64,000 nucleotides of DNA, from assembly GCA_023957575.1 (NCBI GenBank), contig JAMLGU010000003.1, positions 186,001 to 250,000 of the forward strand, given 5' to 3'. The notes below the pieces were generated by a model. The model ran no database searches. It saw nothing but the letters and a program-made list of their open reading frames with translations, and was not told the origin of the DNA. The DNA is from Chitinophagaceae bacterium (GTDB taxonomy: Bacteria > Bacteroidota > Bacteroidia > Chitinophagales > Chitinophagaceae). The position numbers and the translations under genes were made by a program. Positions 18,201 through 27,000 of the stretch are shown here, piece by piece. Each line of letters starts with the position of its first letter. The first letter of the stretch is position 1.

Positions 18201-18822
18201 GACTTTCAAGGGATTTCAACTGGTTATTGATTTCAAATAACAGGTCTTCAATCCTGTTGAGATCCAATTCGGTAGCGTCTAATTTCTGTTTAGCCTCCTT
18301 CTTTCTGGTTTTGTAAATAGAAATTCCGGCAGCCTGTTCCAGCATTTTCCGGCGGCTGTTTTCTTTATCTTTAATGAGGTCATCTACCATCCCCAGCTCG
18401 ATAATGGCATAAGAATCGGTGCTGATACCGGTGTCCAGAAAAAGATTCTGAATATCCTTTAGTCTGCATTGCACGTCATTGAGGCGGTACTCGCTTTCGC
18501 CGCTTTTATAAAATTTTCTGGTGATGCGAACGGTATTAAACTCGGTAGGCAGCAGATTTTTTGTATTTTCGAAGGTAAGGCTCACCTCTGCCAGACCACT
18601 GGCCGATCGGGTTTTGGAACCGTTAAACACCAGACTATCAAGGTTTTCGCTACGCAACTGACTGATTTTTTGCTCTCCAATCACCCATCTGATACTGTCC
18701 ACAATATTAGATTTTCCACAACCATTCGGACCCACGATGCCGGTAATATTATCGTCAAAATTGACGATTGTTTTATCGGCAAAACTCTTGAACCCCTTTA
18801 TTTCTAAACTCTTTAATCTCAC
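15286..18822 (-). CDS. smc: Chromosome segregation ATPase SMC
   Basis: 1178 residues, full length. N-terminal ATPase head with Walker A GPNGCGKSN (about residues 32-40) and IRWVIGEQ; long coiled coil ~165-500; hinge domain ~505-670 (GYPDSVKYL); return coiled coil ~675-1010; C-terminal head with signature LSGGERTLTATALLFA and Walker B FCILDEVDAPLDD. SMC dimers condense and align the chromosome with ScpAB, whose genes are not here. Starts directly with the conserved MRLKSLEIKGFKSF. The gene stands alone and is convergent with the small exported-protein gene. Confidence 0.98.
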   Translation of the reverse strand: MRLKSLEIKGFKSFADKTIVNFDDNITGIVGPNGCGKSNIVDSIRWVIGEQKISQLRSENLDSLVFNGSKTRSASGLAEVSLTFENTKNLLPTEFNTVRITRKFYKSGESEYRLNDVQCRLKDIQNLFLDTGISTDSYAIIELGMVDDLIKDKENSRRKMLEQAAGISIYKTRKKEAKQKLDATELDLNRIEDLLFEINNQLKSLESQAKKAEKYHEIKKDYREISIELAKAALEGFNLTYKDLTEKQEAETNNTLKLEAEIATEEAALEQEKIVFVEKERALQSMQYAFNELEQKVRTKEGDKNLAIQRVQYLKEKERDLKEFLDKSGNQVKGIEDSIQFTQTHIVDEESAFEGLKEQLESLKQEVDHKRSVLDERRNILQNMRMEHQQVQRDQFEAEKKVAVADTSIQNLQRVIHQLEEETLQREELQQKLEVERVQKEQSLSEQKQSLEQLQAHHDHTKEQILQTQSILEDLRNELAEENRKLDAKKNEHELLKSMIDSMEGYPDSVKYLHNNQDWNHQSPILSDILYVKEEYRTALENVLEPYLNYYVVSDLQQGLQAVHLLDDNKKGKANFFLLDKINASSVVEEASLTGAISALSVIEVEEKYKKLAKHLLSNVFIAEGEEALNNSNGYIVIEKNGKYVKGKYTLTGGSVGLIEGKKIGRVKNLEKLQEVIAAQDLIVQELRAKIQARHNEVIAFNEDLRENAIKQTENEIRELSNQVFSLQNKLENILGQQSVSRNRMEELGVQLLGTQSSVEDVRKQLAELNETLQLNANKLSQADEEFKSAETEYGQASAQFNEFNINVTRQQSKVNALKQELDFKTNQLRDLKVQVEQSAGQLTDTHKNISESELNQKNIEEELLQLMRSREENKRALDEADQSYYNYRNQLNEKESALRLKSREKEQVEHLLAAIKDKLNDLKLQLAGTRERLNVEFKIQLEDILDEARTSETAVEELQEKADRLKKRLENLGEVNPTAIEAFTEMKKRYEFIVEQKNDLVNAKISLLKTIEEVEATANQKFLDTFNLVRENFKKVFKSLFTEDDQCDLILENPENLAETGIDVLAKPKGKRPSSLTQLSGGERTLTATALLFAIYLIKPAPFCILDEVDAPLDDANVGKFTNMIREFSDNSQFIIVTHNKTTMSTVDVIYGVTMQEPGVSKLVSVDFRSLASVSQN

Positions 18823-18885
18823 TGATAACCTATTTTAAACCTATGAATTTATAGCAAGTATATGCTTTTTCCCTTTTTGTTTATA

Positions 18886-18907
18886 TATAAAAAGGTATCT
18901 TTTTATA
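18886..18907 (-). terminator. AT-rich perfect hairpin between the pectin PUL and smc
   Basis: TATAAAAAG and CTTTTTATA form a perfect 9-bp stem with a 4-nt loop, downstream of the last PUL gene (GH105, ending 19049) and upstream of smc, both on the - strand. It could end the PUL transcript, but the stem is nearly all A/T, so it would be weak. Confidence 0.3.
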
Positions 18908-19048
18908 CAGTAAATGTGGAAAAAATATTTCAGTAATTTAAACAATAGGCCCAAAAGGTATTTTGATGCTAAAAGGATCTTTTCAAAAAATACAAAATTT
19001 CAAGAAATCAATAAAGATATACACCTATATTTATCATCTTATTTAAGG

Positions 19049-20182
19049 TTATTTTAATAATTTATAAACTTCAGTTCCTGCTAATAAAAAACAACCTAAT
19101 CCATAATCCTCGAAATCAGGCATACTATTATAAGTTACAGGCTGGCCATCCTTGGGTTCTTTTCCTGTTCCTTGCACATAGCCCAAAAATCCATTTTTAT
19201 GTACGCCGTCTCTAACAATATTTTTCCAAGCCTTAGTCAAAACAGGCATGTAAACTCTTCTATCCAAAATACCTTTTCTTACACCCCAGGCAAATCCATA
19301 AACAAAAAGAGAAGAACCGGTTATTTCTTTTCCACCATAGTGATTAGGGTCATGTAAACTCACTGTCCAAAGTCCATCTGGCTGCTGAATTTTAATAAGC
19401 GCTGCACACATATCTTTAAAGTCTTCCAAATATTCATTATAGTGTGGGTCCGTTTTTGGTAATTCGTCAAGTACGCGTACCAATGCGGCAATGACCCAAC
19501 CATTACCCCTACTCCAGTAACAGTTTTTACCATTGGGCTCTTTGTAAGGAGGTACAAAATCCTTATCACGCCACCAAAGATGTTCTTCTGTGTTATATAA
19601 ACCACTTCCTCCATGCTTGTTTTTGGAAAAACTGTACATTGCATACATTTTATCAAAATACTTTTTATCATTATAAAGTATGCCCAATTTAGTAAATACA
19701 GGCATTCCCATTTGGATAGCATCAATCCAACTCCAATCATCATCCTTACCACTGTTTATTACATTATCTATGCAGGCAGTAATATCTTTAATCCTTTCTT
19801 CTTTTTTATCAATCAGGAATAAATCTATATAGGTTTGACCACAACATTGATTATCAGCATTTTTCGTTGTTATTCCGCCATTTAATCCCCAATGATGCTT
19901 TTCACCCCATTCTACTGCATAGTCATAATACTTCTTTTTTGCATCAATATTATACAAGGCCATCAACCCTTCATAATAAACTCCACGTGTCCAGATATTA
20001 CTCGGACGTTCCTTATTAGTAATAATCGTTTTTCCTGGATCGGGCCATTTATTCATAAAATATTCATTGGCCTTTTTCATTGGAGAAAGCACTTCCTTTT
20101 TTAGCGATATTTTTTGTGCTGAAGAACAAAGGCTTAATAGAATTAATAAAAGAAAAACGCCTAATTTTTTAGATTGAATCAT
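19049..20182 (-). CDS. GH105 unsaturated rhamnogalacturonyl hydrolase
   Basis: 377 residues with a signal peptide (cleavage near CSSAQ, residue ~23). The alpha/alpha-barrel shows the GH88/GH105 signatures: WTRGVYYEGLMALY, DNQCCGQTYIDL, SWIDAIQMGMPVF with the probable catalytic Asp, WSRGNGWVIAALVRVL and GSSLFVYGFAWGVRKG. The enzyme releases the unsaturated galacturonic acid left at the non-reducing end of rhamnogalacturonan fragments by lyases, fitting the PL11 lyase two genes upstream. It is the last gene of the - strand pectin PUL. Confident on family; GH88 is the alternative. Confidence 0.92.
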   Translation of the reverse strand: MIQSKKLGVFLLLILLSLCSSAQKISLKKEVLSPMKKANEYFMNKWPDPGKTIITNKERPSNIWTRGVYYEGLMALYNIDAKKKYYDYAVEWGEKHHWGLNGGITTKNADNQCCGQTYIDLFLIDKKEERIKDITACIDNVINSGKDDDWSWIDAIQMGMPVFTKLGILYNDKKYFDKMYAMYSFSKNKHGGSGLYNTEEHLWWRDKDFVPPYKEPNGKNCYWSRGNGWVIAALVRVLDELPKTDPHYNEYLEDFKDMCAALIKIQQPDGLWTVSLHDPNHYGGKEITGSSLFVYGFAWGVRKGILDRRVYMPVLTKAWKNIVRDGVHKNGFLGYVQGTGKEPKDGQPVTYNSMPDFEDYGLGCFLLAGTEVYKLLK

Positions 20183-20409
20183 CTTATGTTTTTAATTGTT
20201 AATAATCGTTAGACAGAATTACAGTATTGTTATAAAAATTACTTACAAGTACAGAACCAATTTAAAGTAATATACGAACCTGATTTTTGAAACAGCAGAC
20301 TTCAAAATTTCTTTTGCATTTAATGATGCTATAAATAACCATTACGTTTTAGGCAAAGACACAAAACCTGCTTTTAAAAGATTCGAAGCAAAGTAAATTG
20401 AAAAAATAG

Positions 20410-21210
20410 TTATTTAAGAAATGATTTAAGTTTACATTTTTTTAAACTTTTAATTCCCTCCACCACTTTTTCTGCATTATAACTAGCTCCCTCACCATTT
20501 GTATGAGTATGATCTTTCGGGAAATACTTTCCTACTTCCTCTGCCCCCATTTTATCGTATCCATCCGAAATAAGGCTATTAAGGTCAATAAAAAACGTGC
20601 CTGACTGAGCAGCTACCTGCTTTGCCCAAAGCCCGTAATCTTTATCATTTCTTTTAACTTTTCCGTCTTTAAAATTGTTTCGCGGAATTGGAGAACATAC
20701 TATTGGTATGGCTCCCGCAGCTTTAGTATCAGCAATATATTTTCTCATGTAATAACCATAAGTATAAACTGTTTCATTTATTTTTCGGATAGGATTATAT
20801 ATTTCTTTACTTTCCTTTCCAATCCCACGAATTGTACCCCTGGCTCTTGCAGTATCATCTAAGGGACCATCATCATTATGTCCAAACTGCATAATTACAT
20901 AGTCTCCTTTTTTTAAGGTTTTCATTATTGCATCCCAACGTCCTTCACTTAAAAAAGTTCTACTGCTTCGTCCCCCAATAGCCTTATTGTCAATTTCTAT
21001 TTTTGCTTCGTCAAAGAAGTCTCCAATCATACTTCCCCAACCCCATAAAGCATCTGCACCTTTACCACTACCGTTCCTTACGGTGGAATCTCCAATTATA
21101 TATAAGACCGGCTTTTCAGATTTTGGTAGTATAAAAGAAGAAAAGAATAGAATAAAAGTCAATATTGTTAACTTCTTCACTAACTTTAGGTTGAATTGAA
21201 ATTTTTCCAT
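20410..21210 (-). CDS. Rhamnogalacturonan acetylesterase (CE12, SGNH hydrolase), compact form
   Basis: 266 residues with an N-terminal membrane/signal segment (residues ~10-27). SGNH blocks are all visible: GDST with the nucleophile Ser at ~residue 43, AIGGRSSRTF (Gly block), MQFGHND (Asn block) and DHTHTNGEGA (catalytic Asp/His). CE12 enzymes remove acetyl groups from galacturonate in rhamnogalacturonan I and so expose the backbone to lyases. It lies 100 bp after the PL11 gene in the same direction. A second, longer CE12 gene is at 33640. Confidence 0.93.
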   Translation of the reverse strand: MEKFQFNLKLVKKLTILTFILFFSSFILPKSEKPVLYIIGDSTVRNGSGKGADALWGWGSMIGDFFDEAKIEIDNKAIGGRSSRTFLSEGRWDAIMKTLKKGDYVIMQFGHNDDGPLDDTARARGTIRGIGKESKEIYNPIRKINETVYTYGYYMRKYIADTKAAGAIPIVCSPIPRNNFKDGKVKRNDKDYGLWAKQVAAQSGTFFIDLNSLISDGYDKMGAEEVGKYFPKDHTHTNGEGASYNAEKVVEGIKSLKKCKLKSFLK

Positions 21211-21312
21211 TTAATATGAATTTACGATAAAACAATACTTTGCCTGATCCCCTCTCGTTTATAATAATTTCTTAATTAACTCTAAGTTGCAATCTACAAT
21301 AATTATTCTCAA

Positions 21313-23229
21313 TTAGTGCACGTTTATTTCTCTTAAAGGTATATATTCAACATTCGGCTTGGGTGGATTTTTCATCCCATGTCCAAAATAGAATCCCGTA
21401 TGAGGGGGTTGATTGTAACCTACATTTTGCCAAACTATACTAAGTCTGTACTGTGGATCATTCATTAGGGTATAAAATTTTAAGTCGGTTGGAATAGTGG
21501 TAGAAAATATTCTTAACTCTTTATTATCCTTTGTTCGGTATATTGCTTCCTCTCGCCAGTCCCCATAGATATCAGCTAAAAGTACAGGGTTTCTTTTTGT
21601 TCCATTATTGCTCAGGCAAAAATAGTCAGCAGTATTCAATAATTTGTTTGTTTTAGAATTTTCATAATCCCATTTACCAATGAAAGTGCCATCCAATATT
21701 TCGCGGAGATTATCACCATCCCAATATATACCCATGTTACAAGGAGGTGCCTTTTCTGAAATTTTATTTCCCTTACAATCAAACAAACCTGTTATTCCAG
21801 CTCCTACCACCCAACATTCAAAACCTGGATATCGGGGATCAATATCCAAGGCTAAACCTCTGCCAGGCCCTTCACCATCTTCACCAGGCTTAACAGATGC
21901 TTTTTTCCAATAAATTTTTCCGGTGGCAGCAGATCGGAAACTGGCTCCTGCATCATCAAACCTTTCCTGAATATCAAAAACTTCTAAACCCGGTATGGAG
22001 GGGTCTAAGTCTGACACATGAAGAGCATCTCCATGTCCTAAACCGGTTGAATATAGACCTGTACCATCATCATCCACACACATGGCTCCAAAAACAATTT
22101 CATCTTTACCATCCCCATCTACATCTGCAATTGTCAAATTGTGATTTCCCTGTCCGCCATAATTGTAAATACCTTTATCTTTTGTGTCAAAGATCCATCG
22201 TTTTTCCAATTTATTATTTTTAAAATCCCAAGCTGTTATTACTGTCCTTGTATAATACCCACGAGAAAAAATCAGGCTCGGATGTATTCCGTCCAAATAG
22301 GCAACACCTGCAAGAAAACGGTCGAATCTATTTCCATAACCATCTCCCCATATCCTCTTCAACTCCATTGAAGTTGGGGTAATTGACGAAGCACGTGGAG
22401 GAATAAAATCTACGGTACTTATTACTTCACCTGTTAGACCATTAAATACAGAAAGATACTCAGGCCCTGCCAGAATATATCCTTTTTCATTTCGCCAATC
22501 TCTGGTACTGTCGCCAATCACAAAACCCTTGCTATCAATGGTGCCATCAGCCGTCTTTACAGCTATTTCCGCCCGACCATCACTATCCAAATCATAAACA
22601 ATAAATTGAGTATAATGTGCTCCCTCCCGTATATTTTTCCCAAGTTTAATAGTCCACAATAGCGTACCATCAAGTTTGTAAGCCTGTAACAAAGGGGGGT
22701 CTGTAAATCCGGCATGACTATTATCATGCCCTTTACCCGCTATATGAACCACTATTTCATACTCGCCATCACCATCTAAATCTCCTACAGAACCATCATT
22801 GGCAGTGTAACCATCCGGTATCTGTAATGGTATTGACAAATATGGACTTTTATTATCCTGAAGAACAAAAAATGAAGTCTCACCGGTCTCCTTTTGATCA
22901 ATAATAGTCTTGACAATATACTTTGTACCTGTGGTAACTGATTTTGAATCATCAATAAAACTTGTTACTTTAGATATCGGGTACTTATTCATTTTTTTTA
23001 TTACAGTACCTTCATTTTTGTAAAGGTTAAAAGCAACATCCTCAGGATCTGAAGCCAGTAAACGCCAACTTACAAATATATTTCCATCATTATCGGGAGT
23101 AGCTATCACCCCTCTGCCCAATGACTCCATCAGACGTTGGGAAAAAGATATTTCACAAACCAACACGATACATAATGATAAAAATACTCGAATCATATTG
23201 CCTTTTTTACTATACAAAAAATTTTTCAT
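21313..23229 (-). CDS. Rhamnogalacturonan lyase, PL11 family
   Basis: 638 residues, signal peptide after the basic start (MKNFLYSKKGNMIRVFLSLCIVLVCEISFS). The protein begins with the typical RLMESLGRGVIAT and WRLLASDPEDVAFNLYK, then an eight-bladed propeller with Asp-rich calcium loops (DLDGDGEYEIVV, DLDSDGRAEIAV, DVDGDGKDEIVFG, DIYGDWREEAIYR) and the end pattern VGYNQPPHTGFYFG. PL11 enzymes cut the rhamnosyl-galacturonosyl backbone of RG-I by beta-elimination. Its start overlaps the stop of the GH106 gene by four bases (ATGA), so the two are translationally coupled. Confidence 0.96.
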   Translation of the reverse strand: MKNFLYSKKGNMIRVFLSLCIVLVCEISFSQRLMESLGRGVIATPDNDGNIFVSWRLLASDPEDVAFNLYKNEGTVIKKMNKYPISKVTSFIDDSKSVTTGTKYIVKTIIDQKETGETSFFVLQDNKSPYLSIPLQIPDGYTANDGSVGDLDGDGEYEIVVHIAGKGHDNSHAGFTDPPLLQAYKLDGTLLWTIKLGKNIREGAHYTQFIVYDLDSDGRAEIAVKTADGTIDSKGFVIGDSTRDWRNEKGYILAGPEYLSVFNGLTGEVISTVDFIPPRASSITPTSMELKRIWGDGYGNRFDRFLAGVAYLDGIHPSLIFSRGYYTRTVITAWDFKNNKLEKRWIFDTKDKGIYNYGGQGNHNLTIADVDGDGKDEIVFGAMCVDDDGTGLYSTGLGHGDALHVSDLDPSIPGLEVFDIQERFDDAGASFRSAATGKIYWKKASVKPGEDGEGPGRGLALDIDPRYPGFECWVVGAGITGLFDCKGNKISEKAPPCNMGIYWDGDNLREILDGTFIGKWDYENSKTNKLLNTADYFCLSNNGTKRNPVLLADIYGDWREEAIYRTKDNKELRIFSTTIPTDLKFYTLMNDPQYRLSIVWQNVGYNQPPHTGFYFGHGMKNPPKPNVEYIPLREINVH

Positions 23230-25985
23230 TTTTTCATGGGGATTAATTTTATGACACCATTAAGGCCTGAAGGTTGAATTTTCCAACTACTGGCATCAAA
23301 ATTTTTGTAATTGATATTTACAAAATTTATTTCATGATAGTTGCGCCATACTTCACCATTTTTATCCATATTGCGAATTCTGTTAGCCATCAAATTACAA
23401 ACTTCGAAACGGATAGAATTTTTCCCTTCCTTCAAATATTTTCCAACAAGTATTTCAAAAGGAAGACTCCACACAATCCCTGCATCTTTCCCATTGATGA
23501 TTACACGTGCAGATTCGTATATTTTATCCAGTTTCAATAAATACTCGGAAGCCTTATTCTTTACTACAAATGAAGTGGAATAAACACCTGTTCCTGAAAA
23601 AGATTGAGTAGCCGAATCCTCAGTAAAATCAGTCCAGGGTTTAATTCCTTTAAATTGTTTTGTAGCCGGAATTATCGGGCCACCATCCTTGAAATGTATT
23701 GACCAAACATTATGGCTCAAATCAATGTGATTGGAAGCTGGAGATAAAAAATGATGCAAGGAAGCGACTTCATTATTATTTGAAACTTTTATAATAATCG
23801 ATTCTCCGGATTTTAGCTGGATCCTTGTTTCAGAACCTTTGGTTTTATTCTTTAAGATTGATTTACTAACTAAGCCATTTAAAGGATTCATCCATAATAT
23901 GGTTGTACCAGAAGCATTTAAGGTAATCTGCTCATCAATATCATTTGAAGTATTATTTACAACAAAATAGTAGGTAGCGTCATTTGCTTTTCGTCTAATA
24001 AACTGCAATCCTGTATTAACAAGGCTTTCAGGAAATATTTTCAAAAAAGAAAGTGATGATTTAATATCTCCTAAAATCAATCTTCCCTTACCAACTTTGG
24101 CTTCCTGTAATCCATTTTTTAAATCTGAAATATTTAGATTGCTAATAATTGATTTAAGTGTTTGTCTGTTTTCTTCTAAATTTTTAAAACCAGGTACATC
24201 TTCTGGAAACTGTTGCAGAATAATTGTTGCGCCTTCACTTGCTAAATGAAGAATATTTTTGAAAGTATTAAGTGGCATTTTTTCACAGGCAGGTATTATC
24301 AGCATCTTATAAGCACCTCCCTTATTCCCTACTTTGAATTTATCCTGTTCAATTTGAGTAAAGCTGATCATCCGATCAGAAATAAAATCAAGAGAATATC
24401 CTTTCTTTTGTAACGATTGTAGCTCCTGATAAAACGGAGTAGGGTGAAGCCATTTGTCAATAGAGTGTACAGACAACGGCATGTCCATACCATTTGCATT
24501 GTGCCAAATATCATAAACAGGCCAATAAATTGCTAATTCATTATCGGATTCACCTGTTTGCAGTACCGACTGACATCTCGTAATATAATCATTCAATCCT
24601 TTCAAATGAGGCCATAAACTATTAGTCGGTACAAAGTTTACTGAGGCATAAAATAACCAACCCGGCCATTTGATATCTTTAGGACTAAAAGTAGTACCAT
24701 GAAAAAAAACATGATTAACTCCTGACAGAAATACCTGATCAACCTCAGGTTTACATTGGCTCCATGCCGTTTTAAAGTGTTCCGTAAGCCATGTAAAAGT
24801 TTCACTACTTGTCAGATTTTTTCCCAATGTATGTGCTGCAGAAGATGCAAATTTCAACATAACAGGGTCGGGATCAACATTTCTGATATCTCCACTATCC
24901 CGTCTGAGTCCTCTAATCGGGAAATAGCTGCTGCCAAATGTTTCTGTTTCAGGAATATCAAAAGCCCCGTATAAATCAAGCAAATTCCCCGGTGAGCCAT
25001 GTGCCTGATTAATGGAAAGTGCCTTTCTTTTATGTGTCCAATTAGTAAACACCTGAGAAAAATTCTCGAACATCAGATCAGACATTGTTTCCCTATAATC
25101 AGATTTTAGTCTTGCAATTTGATCCGTTTTATTGTCAGAAAAAAACACATTGATATAATTTCTTAAATCATATCCTCTTCTTTTTTTAAACTCATCAAAA
25201 AAGTGGGGAGTCCAGTCAGCATTATATACTTCATAACTATCATTAAAAAAGCCTTTCACTCCATGAGATGAATTACCAAAAGCAGTATCAAATACTTTAA
25301 AATAATTGGTAGTAGCAAATTTAGAAAAGTGATCTATTGTAAACCCTTCGCCACCCGGTGCAGATCTCTTTACTACCTGTTTAGTTTTTGCATCAAATAC
25401 TGCAAATAGTTTTAAATCAGTTTGAGATCGGTATTCCAGTGTGCCATCTTTATGTACCATTCCTGTCAAATCAATCGTAAACCCATTTTCACCAAAACCC
25501 ATAAGTGTATTTAAGGAGGCATAGCCAACTTGTTTGGGATCATTTATTACCAATTTTTCCATTAGGCCGGTATTAGCTTTCAGATCGTAGCTTTGAACAA
25601 TAACTTTTGAAGCTGCATCTTGTTTGGAAACGTTCGGCCCCCCTATTGGCCAGCCGGTTCCTACTGAAATATAAACTCCCATGTTCAATTTATTTGATTG
25701 CTGTACCGTATGGTCAAGCATGTTCATCCATTGAGGGGAAAGATAACTTATAAAATTGTTCTCAAATCCTTTAGCGCCATATATGGGAACAACTTCTACG
25801 CCACCAATGCCCGCCTGACTATATTGAATCAGCGAGGAGGAAATATTCTGTTTGTTCACGGCACTTCCCATCCACCACCAGCGCGTCCAAGGTTTAGTTT
25901 GAGAACTAACAGCAGGCCATAGAGATTGTGAGATTGCCATCAATGTACTACACAAGGTAAATAATAAAATAAATCCTTTCTTCAT
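23226..25985 (-). CDS. GH106 alpha-L-rhamnosidase
   Basis: 919 residues, signal peptide with cleavage near ISQS (residue ~20). Family marks are the N-terminal KPWTRWWWMGSAVNK, GGVEVVPIYGAKG, the YEVYNADWTPHFFDEFKKRRGYD segment and QVFLSGVNHVFFHGTTFSP. The last ~130 residues form a galactose-binding-like beta-sandwich (YLLKLDKIYESARVIINGKDAG). GH106 enzymes remove alpha-L-rhamnose from the non-reducing end of RG-I or RG-II fragments. Coupled to the downstream PL11 gene by a 4-bp overlap, which fits combined debranching and backbone attack. Confidence 0.93.
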   Translation of the reverse strand: MKKGFILLFTLCSTLMAISQSLWPAVSSQTKPWTRWWWMGSAVNKQNISSSLIQYSQAGIGGVEVVPIYGAKGFENNFISYLSPQWMNMLDHTVQQSNKLNMGVYISVGTGWPIGGPNVSKQDAASKVIVQSYDLKANTGLMEKLVINDPKQVGYASLNTLMGFGENGFTIDLTGMVHKDGTLEYRSQTDLKLFAVFDAKTKQVVKRSAPGGEGFTIDHFSKFATTNYFKVFDTAFGNSSHGVKGFFNDSYEVYNADWTPHFFDEFKKRRGYDLRNYINVFFSDNKTDQIARLKSDYRETMSDLMFENFSQVFTNWTHKRKALSINQAHGSPGNLLDLYGAFDIPETETFGSSYFPIRGLRRDSGDIRNVDPDPVMLKFASSAAHTLGKNLTSSETFTWLTEHFKTAWSQCKPEVDQVFLSGVNHVFFHGTTFSPKDIKWPGWLFYASVNFVPTNSLWPHLKGLNDYITRCQSVLQTGESDNELAIYWPVYDIWHNANGMDMPLSVHSIDKWLHPTPFYQELQSLQKKGYSLDFISDRMISFTQIEQDKFKVGNKGGAYKMLIIPACEKMPLNTFKNILHLASEGATIILQQFPEDVPGFKNLEENRQTLKSIISNLNISDLKNGLQEAKVGKGRLILGDIKSSLSFLKIFPESLVNTGLQFIRRKANDATYYFVVNNTSNDIDEQITLNASGTTILWMNPLNGLVSKSILKNKTKGSETRIQLKSGESIIIKVSNNNEVASLHHFLSPASNHIDLSHNVWSIHFKDGGPIIPATKQFKGIKPWTDFTEDSATQSFSGTGVYSTSFVVKNKASEYLLKLDKIYESARVIINGKDAGIVWSLPFEILVGKYLKEGKNSIRFEVCNLMANRIRNMDKNGEVWRNYHEINFVNINYKNFDASSWKIQPSGLNGVIKLIPMKK

Positions 25986-26019
25986 ATCGTATTATTCAAT
26001 AATTTATTTTAAGCGCCTA

Positions 26020-26982
26020 TTAAGGTAATATTTTCATTTCGCGAAGCCACTCCATCACAATCGTTGGCCACATGGAGGCAGATCCTTTATTCATATTTAC
26101 AGTGTAGCCATGTCCGCCGGAAGGGAAGATATGAAGAGATGAAGACAGTCCTGCTTTTTGCATTGCCTGGTAAAATAATACGCTATTCATGGATGGAACG
26201 GTTTTGTCGTCATTCCCATGAATTAAAACTGTAGGAGGTGTTTGTTTTGTTACTCTGTTTTCATTAGAATAATTGTAAACCATATCTTCGGAGGGGTTTC
26301 GTCCAATTAAAAGATCTTTGCTGCCTTTATGTGCCACACCTTCTTTAAAAGAAATAACAGGAGAAACTAAAATCATAAAATCAGATCTAAAAGAAAAACT
26401 ATCCAGACTATCATCCAACTTACTTACATCTTCCAAATGTGTGCCTAAAGTGGAAGCCACATGTCCACCGGCTGATGTACCTGCCACACCGACACGATTC
26501 GGATCAATTCCCCAACGAGCCGCATTTGCACGAATGATTCTCATAGCTCTTTGTGCATCCTGCAAGGGCGCTATTTCGGGTTGTATCAAATCGCGTGAAG
26601 CAGGAAGTCTGTGACATAATACAAAAGCATTGATTCCCTGTGATTGATAAAATTGTGCGGTCGCATTTTTGGAATAATCACTTGGCAAACGCAAATATCC
26701 ACCGCCCGGCACCACCAAAACTGTAGCGCCGGTATTCCTTTCCTTCGAAGCAGGATATGCATAAATTCTGGGATTAGTTGTGTAAAATAAATATTGATTA
26801 GATACACTATCTGGCAATTGCATTCCTTTGCTATTAGGCATTTTGCCTTCCGGCCACAATCTGATAAGTTCCTGTGCTGATAGGCTATTTATAAGCATTC
26901 CAAAAAACAATGCCAATAGACAAAAACGAATATTCCAAATTTTAACTTTAAGCATTTTCTGTTGCCAATTTTTTCTTCCCAT
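26020..26982 (-). CDS. Alpha/beta-hydrolase esterase (acetyl xylan esterase-like)
   Basis: 320 residues, alpha/beta-hydrolase fold with oxyanion motif VPGGGY, nucleophile elbow GTSAGGH, acid in GNDDKTVP and His in GGHGY. The first ~37 residues contain an export signal ending in LSAQ; a later ATG at 26955 is an alternative start with a more usual signal peptide, and no ribosome site decides between them. PUL relatives deacetylate plant polysaccharides or oligosaccharides. It lies 18 bp after the GH115 gene, and in other Bacteroidota such esterases accompany GH115. The exact ester (acetyl or glucuronoyl methyl) cannot be read. Confidence 0.85.
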   Translation of the reverse strand: MGRKNWQQKMLKVKIWNIRFCLLALFFGMLINSLSAQELIRLWPEGKMPNSKGMQLPDSVSNQYLFYTTNPRIYAYPASKERNTGATVLVVPGGGYLRLPSDYSKNATAQFYQSQGINAFVLCHRLPASRDLIQPEIAPLQDAQRAMRIIRANAARWGIDPNRVGVAGTSAGGHVASTLGTHLEDVSKLDDSLDSFSFRSDFMILVSPVISFKEGVAHKGSKDLLIGRNPSEDMVYNYSNENRVTKQTPPTVLIHGNDDKTVPSMNSVLFYQAMQKAGLSSSLHIFPSGGHGYTVNMNKGSASMWPTIVMEWLREMKILP

Positions 26983-27000
26983 AACAAATAAATTATTTTT